DNA of 21,253 nt from a virus. The stretch covers positions 1 through 21,253 of IMG/VR virus record IMGVR_UViG_3300030104_002037; one strand, written 5' to 3'. A program made the translations under genes and the position numbers. Position 1 is the stretch's first letter. Each line of letters opens with the position of its first letter. Under the pieces are notes generated by a model. That model did no database searches and was not told the DNA's origin. It worked only from the letters and a program-made list of their open reading frames with translations. Shown here piece after piece: positions 6,451 through 11,786 of the stretch.

Positions 6451-7044
6451 TCAATCCATTGATTGTGCCACAGTTTTAATTTTATTTACCAAAGCTCTTC
6501 TAAAATTTACTGAAGGCATAAATTCTTTTGTAAAGTGTACTAGGTATGGGAAGTTTCCATTCAACTCTTCTCTTGTTGGTGAAACTTTAATAGCATACTC
6601 AATACAATCAGCAGGATATTCAGCTAAACTTTTAGATAACTGCTCCAATCTCATGTGTCTCATCTTAGGTGTCTCCCCGAATGGTACTCTACAGAGGAAT
6701 TGTAGCTCAGTGAGGCGTGTTAAAATAATCTCCCTACGTTGAGGCACCAAAAAAGTTTTAGCTAGTCTCCACGCTGAAATTACAGCTTCCTTAAACTCAT
6801 GTATTTCTATGCCATTCTTCACAGAAAAATTAATTGTACCTCCTGAAGATATAAAACTAACATTATTAATGTCTTTAAGTTTCTCTTTAAGAACTTTGTC
6901 ATGTTCATAAGGTGGTCTTATAAATGCTTCTGTCATTGCTTTCACAATACCAAATTGTTCTCGTCCAGTTATCATAGGTTCTGATATTCTTTTGTCCTCT
7001 TCTACTGGTCTTATATCTACAACATTCATTTTAATCTTTTTCAT
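6451..7044 (-). CDS. Hypothetical protein in the replication/recombination operon
   Basis: A 197-residue soluble protein that I do not recognise. The N-terminal 60 residues are mixed and charged. Residues about 105-170 are helical (RREIILTRLTELQFLCRV, MRLEQLSKSLAEYPADCIEYAI), followed by NGNFPYLVHFTKEFMPSV. The pattern 'YP.d....a.. .. .. .FP.l..f' recalls C-terminal parts of phage replication-organiser or helicase-loader accessory proteins, but this is weak. AAAGGAGAGAAA precedes the start, which overlaps the resolvase-like gene stop. Its position between nuclease genes suggests DNA metabolism. Confidence 0.65.
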   Translation of the reverse strand: MKKIKMNVVDIRPVEEDKRISEPMITGREQFGIVKAMTEAFIRPPYEHDKVLKEKLKDINNVSFISSGGTINFSVKNGIEIHEFKEAVISAWRLAKTFLVPQRREIILTRLTELQFLCRVPFGETPKMRHMRLEQLSKSLAEYPADCIEYAIKVSPTREELNGNFPYLVHFTKEFMPSVNFRRALVNKIKTVAQSMD

Positions 7045-7397
7045 TTTCTCTCCTTTATGTAATGCAGTATTTCGTGAAACAATGATTTTGTTACAAGTCT
7101 TTCAAAGACATCTCCATCAATTATTACACATGTTTTTGGTTTCCCTTTCTTTCTTTTGAAGAAAGCTATGTCTCTTTCTTCAAGCACAGAGAACGCATTG
7201 GGGAAACTAGATGCGTCTCTGTACTTTATCTCTGCAATTAATTTCTCATCTGCTATATCTATAACTAAGTCACCTGAGTATTCACCACCTAACGAACCGC
7301 TAAGTGGTTGTTTCTTAACAGAAAAACCTAGTTTAGTTAGCCACTTGAGGAACCATCTTTCATGATAGCTCCCTTTTATTTTGCTTTTGCTTGGCAT
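7041..7397 (-). CDS. Holliday-junction-resolvase-like nuclease (PD-(D/E)xK)
   Basis: A 118-residue protein with the layout of Hjc/RusA-replacing small resolvases and VRR-type nucleases. KGSYHERWFLKWLTKLGF at 8-25 supplies Glu13, SGSLGGEYSGDLVID supplies Asp43, and LIAEIKYRD supplies Glu56-x-Lys58, together a full PD-(D/E)xK active site. The fold cuts branched DNA in many phages, which would help resolve recombination or packaging intermediates. A GAGGAGAGAG site precedes ATG 7397. The gene starts inside the end of the upstream HTH gene and overlaps the following gene by ATGA-type coupling. Confidence 0.75.
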   Translation of the reverse strand: MPSKSKIKGSYHERWFLKWLTKLGFSVKKQPLSGSLGGEYSGDLVIDIADEKLIAEIKYRDASSFPNAFSVLEERDIAFFKRKKGKPKTCVIIDGDVFERLVTKSLFHEILHYIKERK

Positions 7398-7590
7398 ACT
7401 CTCTCCTCTTGCCTTTAGCTAATGCTCTTATTGCTGTGTCCACTTTCATAGCAGTTGAATACCTTAGCTCTGTACCTCTAAGACTTCTGTAGTAGGTAGA
7501 GTAAGGTATCCCTGCTAGTTTAAAAGCGTCAGGTAATAGCACACCTCTCGCCTTTGAATTGATTATTAGATTGTCCAGATATGTTTGCAT
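7360..7590 (-). CDS. Small HTH DNA-binding protein (Cro/CI-like)
   Basis: A 76-residue basic protein. Residues about 15-57 (GVLLPDAFKLAGIPYSTYYR, SLRGTELRYSTAMKVDTAIR) read as a helix-turn-helix of the Cro/CI type found in phage regulators, with a Lys/Arg-rich tail. It overlaps both neighbours (62 and 38 bases), unusually deep for this operon. It may control the early operon or act on the repeated TTGCA dyads; that link is only a suggestion. Confidence 0.65.
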   Translation of the reverse strand: MQTYLDNLIINSKARGVLLPDAFKLAGIPYSTYYRSLRGTELRYSTAMKVDTAIRALAKGKRREYAKQKQNKRELS

Positions 7591-7912
7591 ACTCCTCTTC
7601 TACACTATCGTCTTGCACATTTGCAAGTGTATTCTGCAATGCTTTGATGGTATCTCTTCCACGCTCTGTCAAATCTATAACATCTTTAAAGAAGGTTGGG
7701 CATCTCTTTGCAGTAATAAGCTCTCTTCTTTTAAGAACATTTAATATTGAATTAACAGTAGTGTGTTCCATGTTAAGAGACTCCATAATAGTATGGACAT
7801 TAGCTTGCCTCATTCTATTTTGGAGAACTGCTATAGATACAAGAACCATCTTAGAGTTATGACTTAGCTTGTCCAATAATTCCATTTTATATTTAACATA
7901 TATATCAACCAT
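7529..7912 (-). CDS. Winged-helix transcriptional regulator-like protein
   Basis: A 127-residue protein whose residues about 18-95 resemble a MarR-like winged helix: KMVLVSIAVLQNRMRQANVH, TIMESLNMEHTTVNSILNVL (recognition helix region), KRRELITAKR and the wing-like DVIDLTERGRDTI. The C-terminal 35 residues are polar. AAAGGAATG precedes ATG 7912; a second ATG ten codons in is possible. It overlaps the downstream HTH gene, giving two adjacent DNA-binding proteins. A third TTGCA-N4-TGCAA dyad (7613-7626) lies within it. Confidence 0.6.
   Translation of the reverse strand: MVDIYVKYKMELLDKLSHNSKMVLVSIAVLQNRMRQANVHTIMESLNMEHTTVNSILNVLKRRELITAKRCPTFFKDVIDLTERGRDTIKALQNTLANVQDDSVEEEYANISGQSNNQFKGERCAIT
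7613..7626. promoter_or_regulatory. Operator-like dyad TTGCA-N4-TGCAA, copy 3 (intragenic)
   Basis: TTGCACATTTGCAA lies inside the winged-helix gene and extends to a 6-bp dyad (CTTGCA/TGCAAG). It matches the half-sites of the two intergenic copies but not their spacer. Being coding, it may be chance. Confidence 0.3.
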
Positions 7913-8150
7913 GCTTCATTCCTTTTGCATCTAGTAAAGTATCTTCTATACCTTTAGCAATCTCTGCTTGGATACTCATAGATACTTCCCATGCCTTTGA
8001 TGCTTCAACAAAAAACTCTGCTTGTGCGATTGGGTTGCCATCATAAAGTATTTCTGAGGCAGACAAACAGGCTTGTGGTGAATCAAACAGATGACCTATT
8101 TTATAGCCAAGTTCAGATGGACTAAACTTTCTTGTAAATTCCACACTCAT
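7905..8150 (-). CDS. Hypothetical protein
   Basis: An 81-residue, probably all-helical acidic protein (ELGYKIGHLFDSPQACLSAS, AQAEFFVEASKAWEVSMSIQ). No family is recognised. GGAGAGTGA precedes the start, which overlaps the previous stop as ATGA, and its end overlaps the next gene by 8 bases. Confidence 0.6.
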   Translation of the reverse strand: MSVEFTRKFSPSELGYKIGHLFDSPQACLSASEILYDGNPIAQAEFFVEASKAWEVSMSIQAEIAKGIEDTLLDAKGMKHG

Positions 8151-8341
8151 AATTCACTCTCCTCTCTTAATATATCTAGTTCATCATCTGGAAATGCAGG
8201 TTGAACATCATCTGGTATTATAAATTTAATATGCACTTGATTGTTTTGTATAGAGGACACATTGAAATTAAAATTATATTTATCTTGAATATTTTCACAT
8301 GCTCTCAATATCATTCTTATATTTTTTGATTGACTACTCAT
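8147..8341 (-). CDS. Hypothetical protein
   Basis: A 64-residue protein: an N-terminal helix (NIRMILRACENIQDKYNF), a beta-like segment (VHIKFIIPDDVQPAF) and an acidic tail (DDELDILREESEL). Not recognised. GGAGAGATAG precedes its start, which overlaps the previous stop. Confidence 0.6.
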   Translation of the reverse strand: MSSQSKNIRMILRACENIQDKYNFNFNVSSIQNNQVHIKFIIPDDVQPAFPDDELDILREESEL

Positions 8342-8547
8342 TCTATCTCTCCTCTAAAATGATAAAGACCATAGCGACCACCATCAAACGGCACCATTTC
8401 CGTATCTATAATATAATCCTTTCTAAGATTAAATATCACAGCAGATAATCTTGTGGCTTTGTATCTTTCAAACGCATCCATTGAAGATATTCTTCCATGT
8501 TCTTTAAGATGTCTAAGAATTAAAGATGTCTTAGTTACTTTACTCAT
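8338..8547 (-). CDS. Small winged-helix protein (HTH_39-like)
   Basis: A 69-residue protein that matches the short phage family with a helix-turn-helix reading 'il.hLk.hG.it...A...y...RLsa.i..LR': here SLILRHLKEHGRISSMDAFE and YKATRLSAVIFNLRKDYII, followed by a short wing (GGRYGLYHF). It is a likely DNA-binding accessory protein of the early operon; target unknown. GGAGAGAGT supplies the ribosome site inside the end of the upstream gene, and the start overlaps that stop. Confidence 0.7.
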   Translation of the reverse strand: MSKVTKTSLILRHLKEHGRISSMDAFERYKATRLSAVIFNLRKDYIIDTEMVPFDGGRYGLYHFRGEIE

Positions 8548-8719
8548 TACTCTCTCCTTCTATATCTATAAGTAAATTAATTTTAAGTTGGTTGTTATCC
8601 TCTTCAAATGTATAGCTCCATTCTTTCATAAGAGGATTGTGTTCACCTATCTGATTGTCTAACCAGTTATCTAGTCTGTTTATAAACTCCCTAATATTAT
8701 AAGTTCTAGACTCATTCAT
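8540..8719 (-). CDS. Small acidic hypothetical protein
   Basis: A 59-residue frame that fills the space between two other genes, overlapping each by 8 bases. GGGAGGGAGC precedes its ATG. It begins MNESRTYNIREFINRLDNWL and ends ILIDIEGESNE-like in character, with a helix then two beta-like stretches. Its end encodes the GGAGAGAGT ribosome site of the next gene, as elsewhere in this operon. Confidence 0.65.
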   Translation of the reverse strand: MNESRTYNIREFINRLDNWLDNQIGEHNPLMKEWSYTFEEDNNQLKINLLIDIEGESNE

Positions 8720-8975
8720 TGCTCCCTCCCTTATTTATTATGTTCCATAATTGGAGTGCAAATTCATACCGACCTTCAAGGATACCACTTTCATTTGATT
8801 CTTCATCAGGTTTAGGCTGATTATTGTAATCATTAATTTCATGTTCAATACTTAAATCAATAGCAATTAATAATTTAAGTACCTTACTTAAGTCACACAT
8901 ATACCATTCAATCTCTTTATTTTTATAAGATTGGTATGTTGCTTTAGACTTTTCATTTAATACTAATGGTCGCAT
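8712..8975 (-). CDS. Hypothetical helical protein
   Basis: An 87-residue protein. The start is placed at ATG 8975 because AAGGAGAGAG lies five bases before it; an upstream ATG at 8993 would put that ribosome site inside the gene. It is helical (VLKLLIAIDLSIEHEINDY) with an acidic middle (PKPDEESNESG). Not recognised. It is the first gene after the interleaved inverted repeats at 8991-9055. Confidence 0.6.
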   Translation of the reverse strand: MRPLVLNEKSKATYQSYKNKEIEWYMCDLSKVLKLLIAIDLSIEHEINDYNNQPKPDEESNESGILEGRYEFALQLWNIINKGGSNE

Positions 8976-8990
8976 TACTCTCTCCTTTTG

Positions 8991-9055
8991 CATGGCTTTG
9001 TGTCATGTAGAGGGAAGCACAGATAAGCCATGACACAAAACTCCATGCTTCCCTC
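8991..9055 (-). promoter_or_regulatory. Interleaved inverted repeats with pseudoknot topology
   Basis: Two perfect repeats interlock: TTTGTGTCATG (8997-9007) with CATGACACAAA (9029-9039), and GAGGGAAGCA (9010-9019) with TGCTTCCCTC (9046-9055). The order A-B-A'-B' allows an H-type pseudoknot or two exclusive hairpins. A third option pairs CATGGCTT (8991-8998) with AAGCCATG (9025-9032). It fills the gap between the DUF932 gene and the rest of the early operon. Confidence 0.65.
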
Positions 9056-9060
9056 ATCTC

Positions 9061-9963
9061 TTATGCGTATGCTAACGCATCCTTTAACTGCTCAACTTTT
9101 AGATGCCTAGTAGTTGCATCATTTAATCTACCTACAACAGTTTCGTTTCGCTTCCTGTCATTCTCTCCCTTAGGTGTATGGGTAGCCCAATGTGTAGCTG
9201 TGTTATAGGTAGCCCATTGATTGTCGCCTAGCATTGCTCTCTCTTTTTGCAACTGACCACAAACAATTTCTAATTGAACATCATTTGTTTTAGGATTGCC
9301 TGATTTGGTTGGCATCCTACACAAATAACGCTCAAGTAATTCTTTAGCTGTTGTCTCATCTTGTTTAGTTTCAATCATTCTTTTATATGTATCTTCACTA
9401 TTAACAAATGTTTCCATAGCCATCTTTAGTTTCTCAGATGTATCAGCAACAGAAGCAGAGATAGTATGCTTGATTATATTCTCACTCAACCTCATGCCGT
9501 GTGTCATAGTATTAAGACAGAAGATTCTCTTTCCTTCTCCTGCCATTGCTAACTTCCATGTTCCATCATAAGAATTTCTAAAGTCTATAGTGTATCCAAT
9601 GACATCACCAATCTGAGGTTCTATAGATACATCATCAAAGTATATCTGACCTCTTAGTTTCCTGCCTTCTTCAAACACTTCGATTGTTGTATATGTTTTT
9701 CCACAGTCTAGTTTCTCTACTGTTTCAAGTACACTATCTACAACAGACTCATGCTTTACTGGTACATATTTAGATTTATGAATACCAAGTGTCATGCCAT
9801 TATCTTTTCTGACTAATGCCCTACCTAATCTAGTTGGTATAGGTACACCATCAGCAGATAATTCTTTCCACTCATATCCAAAGTTATAGTCTGAACTATC
9901 ACAAACATTATCAGCTTGTAGTAGTTTCTTATTGTAGACTGACCAATTAAAAGTTCCATCCAT
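9061..9963 (-). CDS. DUF932 family protein
   Basis: A 300-residue protein of the DUF932 family, common in phages and plasmids and often abundant early in infection; its biochemical role is not established. Family phrases seen are PTRLGRALVRKDNGMTLGIH, SKYVPVKHESVVDSVLETVE, the IYFDDVSIEPQIGDVIG strand region, RNSYDGTWKLAMAGEGKRIF and CLNTMTHGMRLSENIIKHT. The start is ATG 9963, with AGAAGGAGAGAGA upstream; the longer open frame reaches into a stem-loop and is not coding. It is the promoter-proximal gene of the early operon, with an operator-like dyad about 30 bases ahead. Confidence 0.85.
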   Translation of the reverse strand: MDGTFNWSVYNKKLLQADNVCDSSDYNFGYEWKELSADGVPIPTRLGRALVRKDNGMTLGIHKSKYVPVKHESVVDSVLETVEKLDCGKTYTTIEVFEEGRKLRGQIYFDDVSIEPQIGDVIGYTIDFRNSYDGTWKLAMAGEGKRIFCLNTMTHGMRLSENIIKHTISASVADTSEKLKMAMETFVNSEDTYKRMIETKQDETTAKELLERYLCRMPTKSGNPKTNDVQLEIVCGQLQKERAMLGDNQWATYNTATHWATHTPKGENDRKRNETVVGRLNDATTRHLKVEQLKDALAYA

Positions 9964-9992
9964 TTTCTCTCTCCTTCTAATGAATATATTTA

Positions 9993-10006
9993 TTGCACTT
10001 ATGCAA
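9993..10006. promoter_or_regulatory. Operator-like dyad TTGCA-N4-TGCAA, copy 2
   Basis: TTGCACTTATGCAA lies 30 bases before the DUF932 start and is the exact reverse complement of the 14-base dyad at 6432-6445. On the minus strand it is followed by AT-rich AATATATTCATT and the ribosome site, so a repressor here would cover the promoter or the transcript start. Confidence 0.55.
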
Positions 10007-10007
10007 C

Positions 10008-10088
10008 CTATCAAATCATATAAGCACAATAATTGCAAGGTGTTTAAGCGAAGCGTGCCTTGCAATTCTTGTGTGTTATGATTGATAG
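10008..10088. promoter_or_regulatory. Long three-segment stem-loop
   Basis: Three paired segments stack into one 81-base stem-loop. CTATCAAATCATA (10008-10020) pairs with TATGATTGATAG (10077-10088), with one bulged A. CACAA (10025-10029) pairs with TTGTG (10069-10073). AATTGCAAGG (10031-10040) pairs perfectly with CCTTGCAATT (10058-10067). The loop is GC-richer (GCGAAGCG). It stands at the head of the early operon and may be a terminator against upstream transcription, a structured leader or an origin element. Confidence 0.6.
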
Positions 10089-10172
10089 ATTCATTCGTAG
10101 GTTAATTAATCCTATTTATTTACCTACATGTCGTGTCCGTTTTAATACCTATTTATTCGGACACAAAATTCA

Positions 10173-10265
10173 TTACCTTCTACGAGCTAATAAGCACCGC
10201 ATGATTAAGGCCATTGAATTTGATTGGGTTCTTGCCCAAGCTAAAATGTGATTGTCATGTTGCAT
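10173..10265 (-). CDS. Possible 30-residue peptide
   Basis: A 30-codon frame with a strong AAGGAGATATTA ribosome site correctly spaced before ATG 10265. The product begins MQHDNHILAWARTQSNSMAL and ends in RRR; it is a possible amphipathic basic helix. The good ribosome site is the main support, since the region is otherwise structured and non-coding, and part of the frame overlaps a stem-loop-rich segment. It could be a leader peptide. Confidence 0.35.
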   Translation of the reverse strand: MQHDNHILAWARTQSNSMALIMRCLLARRR

Positions 10266-10292
10266 TAATATCTCCTTTCTTTCTGTGCTGTT

Positions 10293-10366
10293 GTAAGAAG
10301 ATAATGAGGCCATACAAACTATTCTTAGATAGATTTATATGTATGGTACTTTCATTATCTCCTTAC
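10293..10366 (-). promoter_or_regulatory. Imperfect 20-bp stem-loop carrying a ribosome-site-like arm
   Basis: GTAAG (10293-10297), AGATAATGA (10299-10307) and CCATAC (10310-10315) pair with CTTAC (10362-10366), TCATTATCT (10352-10360) and GTATGG (10341-10346). The right arm, read on the minus strand, is AAGGAGATAATG, a ribosome site and ATG opening a 6-codon frame, so the fold would hide it. It lies between the 66-residue membrane gene and the 30-residue frame. Confidence 0.5.
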
Positions 10367-10375
10367 TTCATTTGG

Positions 10376-10576
10376 TTAAGATAACAGCACAAACCCTAAC
10401 CAAATTCCAAACGCAAATACTCCTAAGTATAATACTCCTTCAAAAGCCCACCAGATTTTACTGTCTGTTGAGAAATCAAAGAATGGTTTGCGTAACTTTT
10501 GTTTTATAATTATCTTTCGTCTTTCATTTGTAAAATCATTTACTTTTGATTTAGAAATTAACTCTGTAAAACTCAT
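10376..10576 (-). CDS. Small single-pass membrane protein
   Basis: A 66-residue protein. The first 35 residues are charged and basic (SKVNDFTNERRKIIIKQKLR), and the last 25 form a membrane helix (IWWAFEGVLYLGVFAFGIWL). This is a C-terminal anchor with the basic part in the cytoplasm. AAAGGGAGAAAG lies about nine bases before the ATG. Not recognised. It is separated from its neighbours by structured non-coding DNA. Confidence 0.55.
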   Translation of the reverse strand: MSFTELISKSKVNDFTNERRKIIIKQKLRKPFFDFSTDSKIWWAFEGVLYLGVFAFGIWLGFVLLS

Positions 10577-10625
10577 TGCAACTTTCTCCCTTTACTCTGC
10601 GTTACTACTGGAACACCCACTTACG

Positions 10626-10733
10626 AGGATAAATCAAGATGACATCAGCCCACGGCTGACGTACATCTTTGACTACGAGCGTATCCACTCGCAGACAAAG
10701 ATGTTCTGGAGAGTGACTAGCACCCTCCAGAAT
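10626..10733 (-). pseudogene. Shrunken remnant of a second terminase small-subunit gene (inverted)
   Basis: Read on the minus strand, this stretch matches the terminase small-subunit gene (11776-12150) in a series of colinear blocks. CTAGCACCCTCCAGAAT (10717-10733) matches the leader at 11759-11774. TACGAGCGTATCCAC (10674-10688) is 15/15 with 11821-11835, ACGGCTGACGTA (10652-10663) 12/12 with 11985-11996, TGACATCAGCC (10640-10650) 11/11 with 12117-12127, and AGGATAAATCAA (10626-10637) 12/12 with 12137-12148. The start codon and most of the gene are gone, leaving about 110 of 390 bases. The remnant folds into three hairpins and directly follows the intact 134-residue gene. Confidence 0.8.
10638..10732 (-). 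ncRNA. Three consecutive hairpins in the terminase remnant
   Basis: TCAGCC/GGCTGA (10645-10650, 10654-10659, loop of 3); ACATCTTTG/CAAAGATGT (10663-10671, 10696-10704) enclosing CGAG/CTCG (10676-10679, 10688-10691); and TTCTGGAG/CTCCAGAA (10704-10711, 10725-10732) extended by GTG/CAC. Such an array in a decayed gene may have been kept for a role in cis or as a small RNA; expression is not shown. It could also end transcription from the gene upstream. Confidence 0.35.
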
Positions 10734-10742
10734 TGGTTGACT

Positions 10743-11147
10743 TTACTTCGGGCTAAGAGGTTGTCTGTTAAACCTACTAGCGTACTCATTAAAGTCTGAG
10801 TTCGTAGAGACTGGGCGTGGTTTCTTCTTACCATGAACATATTCTTCGCCTGACTCTTTCTTGTAGATTTCCTTTGCCGAATCGAGAAGAGCTTTCAGGT
10901 CTGCTACTGTATCTGCCTTCTCTGCCCTGCGAGTGAAGAGTTGTTCAATCCTCATTGACGCTTCACCTGCCTCTATGCAACGCTCTTCTTCCTGAAGTAA
11001 ATCGGATTCAACTTTGTCATGCTGTTCTTGGAAGAACGCAAGTTTAGTGTGAAATCCATAACAGATTGACTCTACAGTTCGGATTCGACCCCAAGGGTCT
11101 CGAACGGAATTTGCAAGAGTTTCGATTGTTTTTGTAAGATTGGGCAT
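10743..11147 (-). CDS. Hypothetical protein, intact copy of the inverted duplication
   Basis: A 134-residue protein of unknown function. The middle is charged and helical, likely coiled coil (FQEQHDKVESDLLQEEERCI, EAGEASMRIEQLFTRRAEKA, DTVADLKALLDSAKEIYKK), and the last 25 residues are polar and perhaps disordered. AAAGGAGGG six bases before the ATG is a strong ribosome site. A decayed copy lies inverted at 11335-11753, ahead of the terminase gene, so this protein's ancestor was probably a neighbour of the terminase small subunit and may have a packaging or early regulatory role. Codon use is less AT-rich than in nearby early genes. Confidence 0.75.
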   Translation of the reverse strand: MPNLTKTIETLANSVRDPWGRIRTVESICYGFHTKLAFFQEQHDKVESDLLQEEERCIEAGEASMRIEQLFTRRAEKADTVADLKALLDSAKEIYKKESGEEYVHGKKKPRPVSTNSDFNEYASRFNRQPLSPK

Positions 11148-11337
11148 GATGCCCTCCTTTCTTTGCTGTTAAATTGTGAACACCAATAGCACGAGAAGAT
11201 AAAACCAAGTCCATAAGAATTGCGGAGGGTCCGCTCGCTCTTGCTTGCGAGTGGAAGCCGTCATTCTTGTTGACATGGTTTTGCTCGTGCTATGGTGGGG
11301 AGCAATTTGACAACTGCAAAGGAAGGAAGGTAGCGTG
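11148..11337. repeat. Palindromic centre of the inverted duplication; divergent control region
   Basis: Read outward from the centre, both arms run ATTCTT, GAC-TGGTTTT, CTCGTGCTAT, GGTG, CAATTT, ACA, AAAG and a ribosome site, then a start codon. The left arm is 11220 down to 11145, the right arm 11262 to 11337. The left arm leads into the 134-residue gene; the right arm leads into its decayed copy. Between them lies CTCGC/GCGAG pairing (around 11234-11252). This is where minus- and plus-strand transcription part, so promoters in both directions are expected. Confidence 0.75.
11270..11296 (+). promoter_or_regulatory. Candidate promoter for the late (plus-strand) genes
   Basis: A perfect TTGACA (11270-11275) is followed after 15 bases by TATGGT (11291-11296) with an extended TGC just before it. 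The spacing is short, which the extended -10 may offset. The matching place in the left arm (minus strand, near 11214-11183) keeps TGCTATTGG but has a poorer -35. Sequence-based guess only. Confidence 0.35.
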
Positions 11338-11753
11338 ACCTGTCTTGCACAAAACATGAGGAACTCGCAGTCAAATTTCGTTCGTGACGCTTGGGCTTAC
11401 AGTCGAATTACCTTCCGAACTACTGGTAGATGTCATCTGTTATGGGTTTCGCACTAAAGTTGCATGCTGTTCTTCCACAGCATGGCAAAGGTGAAGCTGA
11501 TTTGCTACTTTCAGGAAAAGAGTGGGGTTTAGAGGTAGGTGGAGCGTCATCTACCATGAGGATTGAATCTCTCCAGAACCGCAGGTCAGATAAGGCTACA
11601 GTAGTAGACCTGATGCTCTGATTCGGCAAAGGGAATCTGCAGGAGAGATTCAGGCATATTTCATGGTAAGATGATACCTCCACAGTCTCCGTACTCAACT
11701 TTATGGGCGTTAGTAGGATTAACACCTTGACATGCCTCTTTGAACGAGCGTAA
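11335..11753 (+). pseudogene. Decayed copy of the 134-residue gene (frameshifts and a premature stop)
   Basis: This plus-strand stretch aligns end to end with the gene at 10743-11147 read on the minus strand. GTG 11335 aligns with its ATG, NFVRDAW with NSVRDPW, and after a frameshift near 11425-11430 the frame from 11430 reads MGFALKL..QHGKGEADLL..MRIESLQNRRSDKATVVDL, against YGFHTKL..QHDKVESDLL..MRIEQLFTRRAEKADTVADL. A short deletion then makes a premature TGA at 11619-11621, although the DNA match continues (GATTCGGCAAAGG at 11620-11632 equals 10871-10883 reversed, 13/13). TAA 11751-11753 aligns with the intact gene's stop. A 63-residue piece (11430-11621) is still open and might be translated. 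Confidence 0.8.
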
Positions 11754-11759
11754 AGTCCA

Positions 11760-11786
11760 TTCTGGAGGTGCTAGCATGAACCAGAA
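11760..11786 (+). promoter_or_regulatory. Stem-loop enclosing the terminase small-subunit ribosome site and start codon
   Basis: TTCTGG (11760-11765) pairs with CCAGAA (11781-11786), looping out the rest of the GGAGG site and ATG 11776; TGCTAGCA in the loop is itself palindromic. The fold could limit translation or bind the terminase itself. The same place in the inverted remnant forms a longer hairpin (10704-10732). Confidence 0.45.

Larger units (their letters stand above)
10089..10375. other. Gene-poor stretch with further inverted repeats
   Basis: Little here looks coding. Short repeats are GTAGGT (10097-10102) with ACCTAC (10122-10127), and GTGTCCG (10133-10139) with CGGACAC (10158-10164), next to a TTAATTAA palindrome. 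A 57-codon plus-strand frame (ATG 10078 to 10251) has no ribosome site and is basic; I do not call it. A tiny minus-strand frame (10173-10265) and a larger stem-loop (10293-10366) are listed separately. Together with 10008-10088 this is a candidate control or origin region. Confidence 0.45.

Noticed and set aside
9964-10065. N-terminal extension of the DUF932 protein
   Set aside because: The extension reads through the stem-loop and dyad. The family start and the AGAAGGAGAGAGA site both point to ATG 9963.
10060-10251. Plus-strand open frame of 57-63 codons
   Set aside because: It has no ribosome site, begins in the arm of a long stem-loop, crosses further inverted repeats, is flanked by minus-strand genes and gives a protein with no recognisable pattern.
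10488-10799. Plus-strand 103-codon open frame
   Set aside because: It runs opposite the small membrane gene and through the decayed terminase copy, with no ribosome site; its sequence is the shadow of minus-strand coding DNA.
11169-11357. Minus-strand frame across the palindromic centre, and similar ones at 11420-11725 and 11661-11849
   Set aside because: They overlap the decayed gene copy and the control region, lack ribosome sites and show no family pattern.
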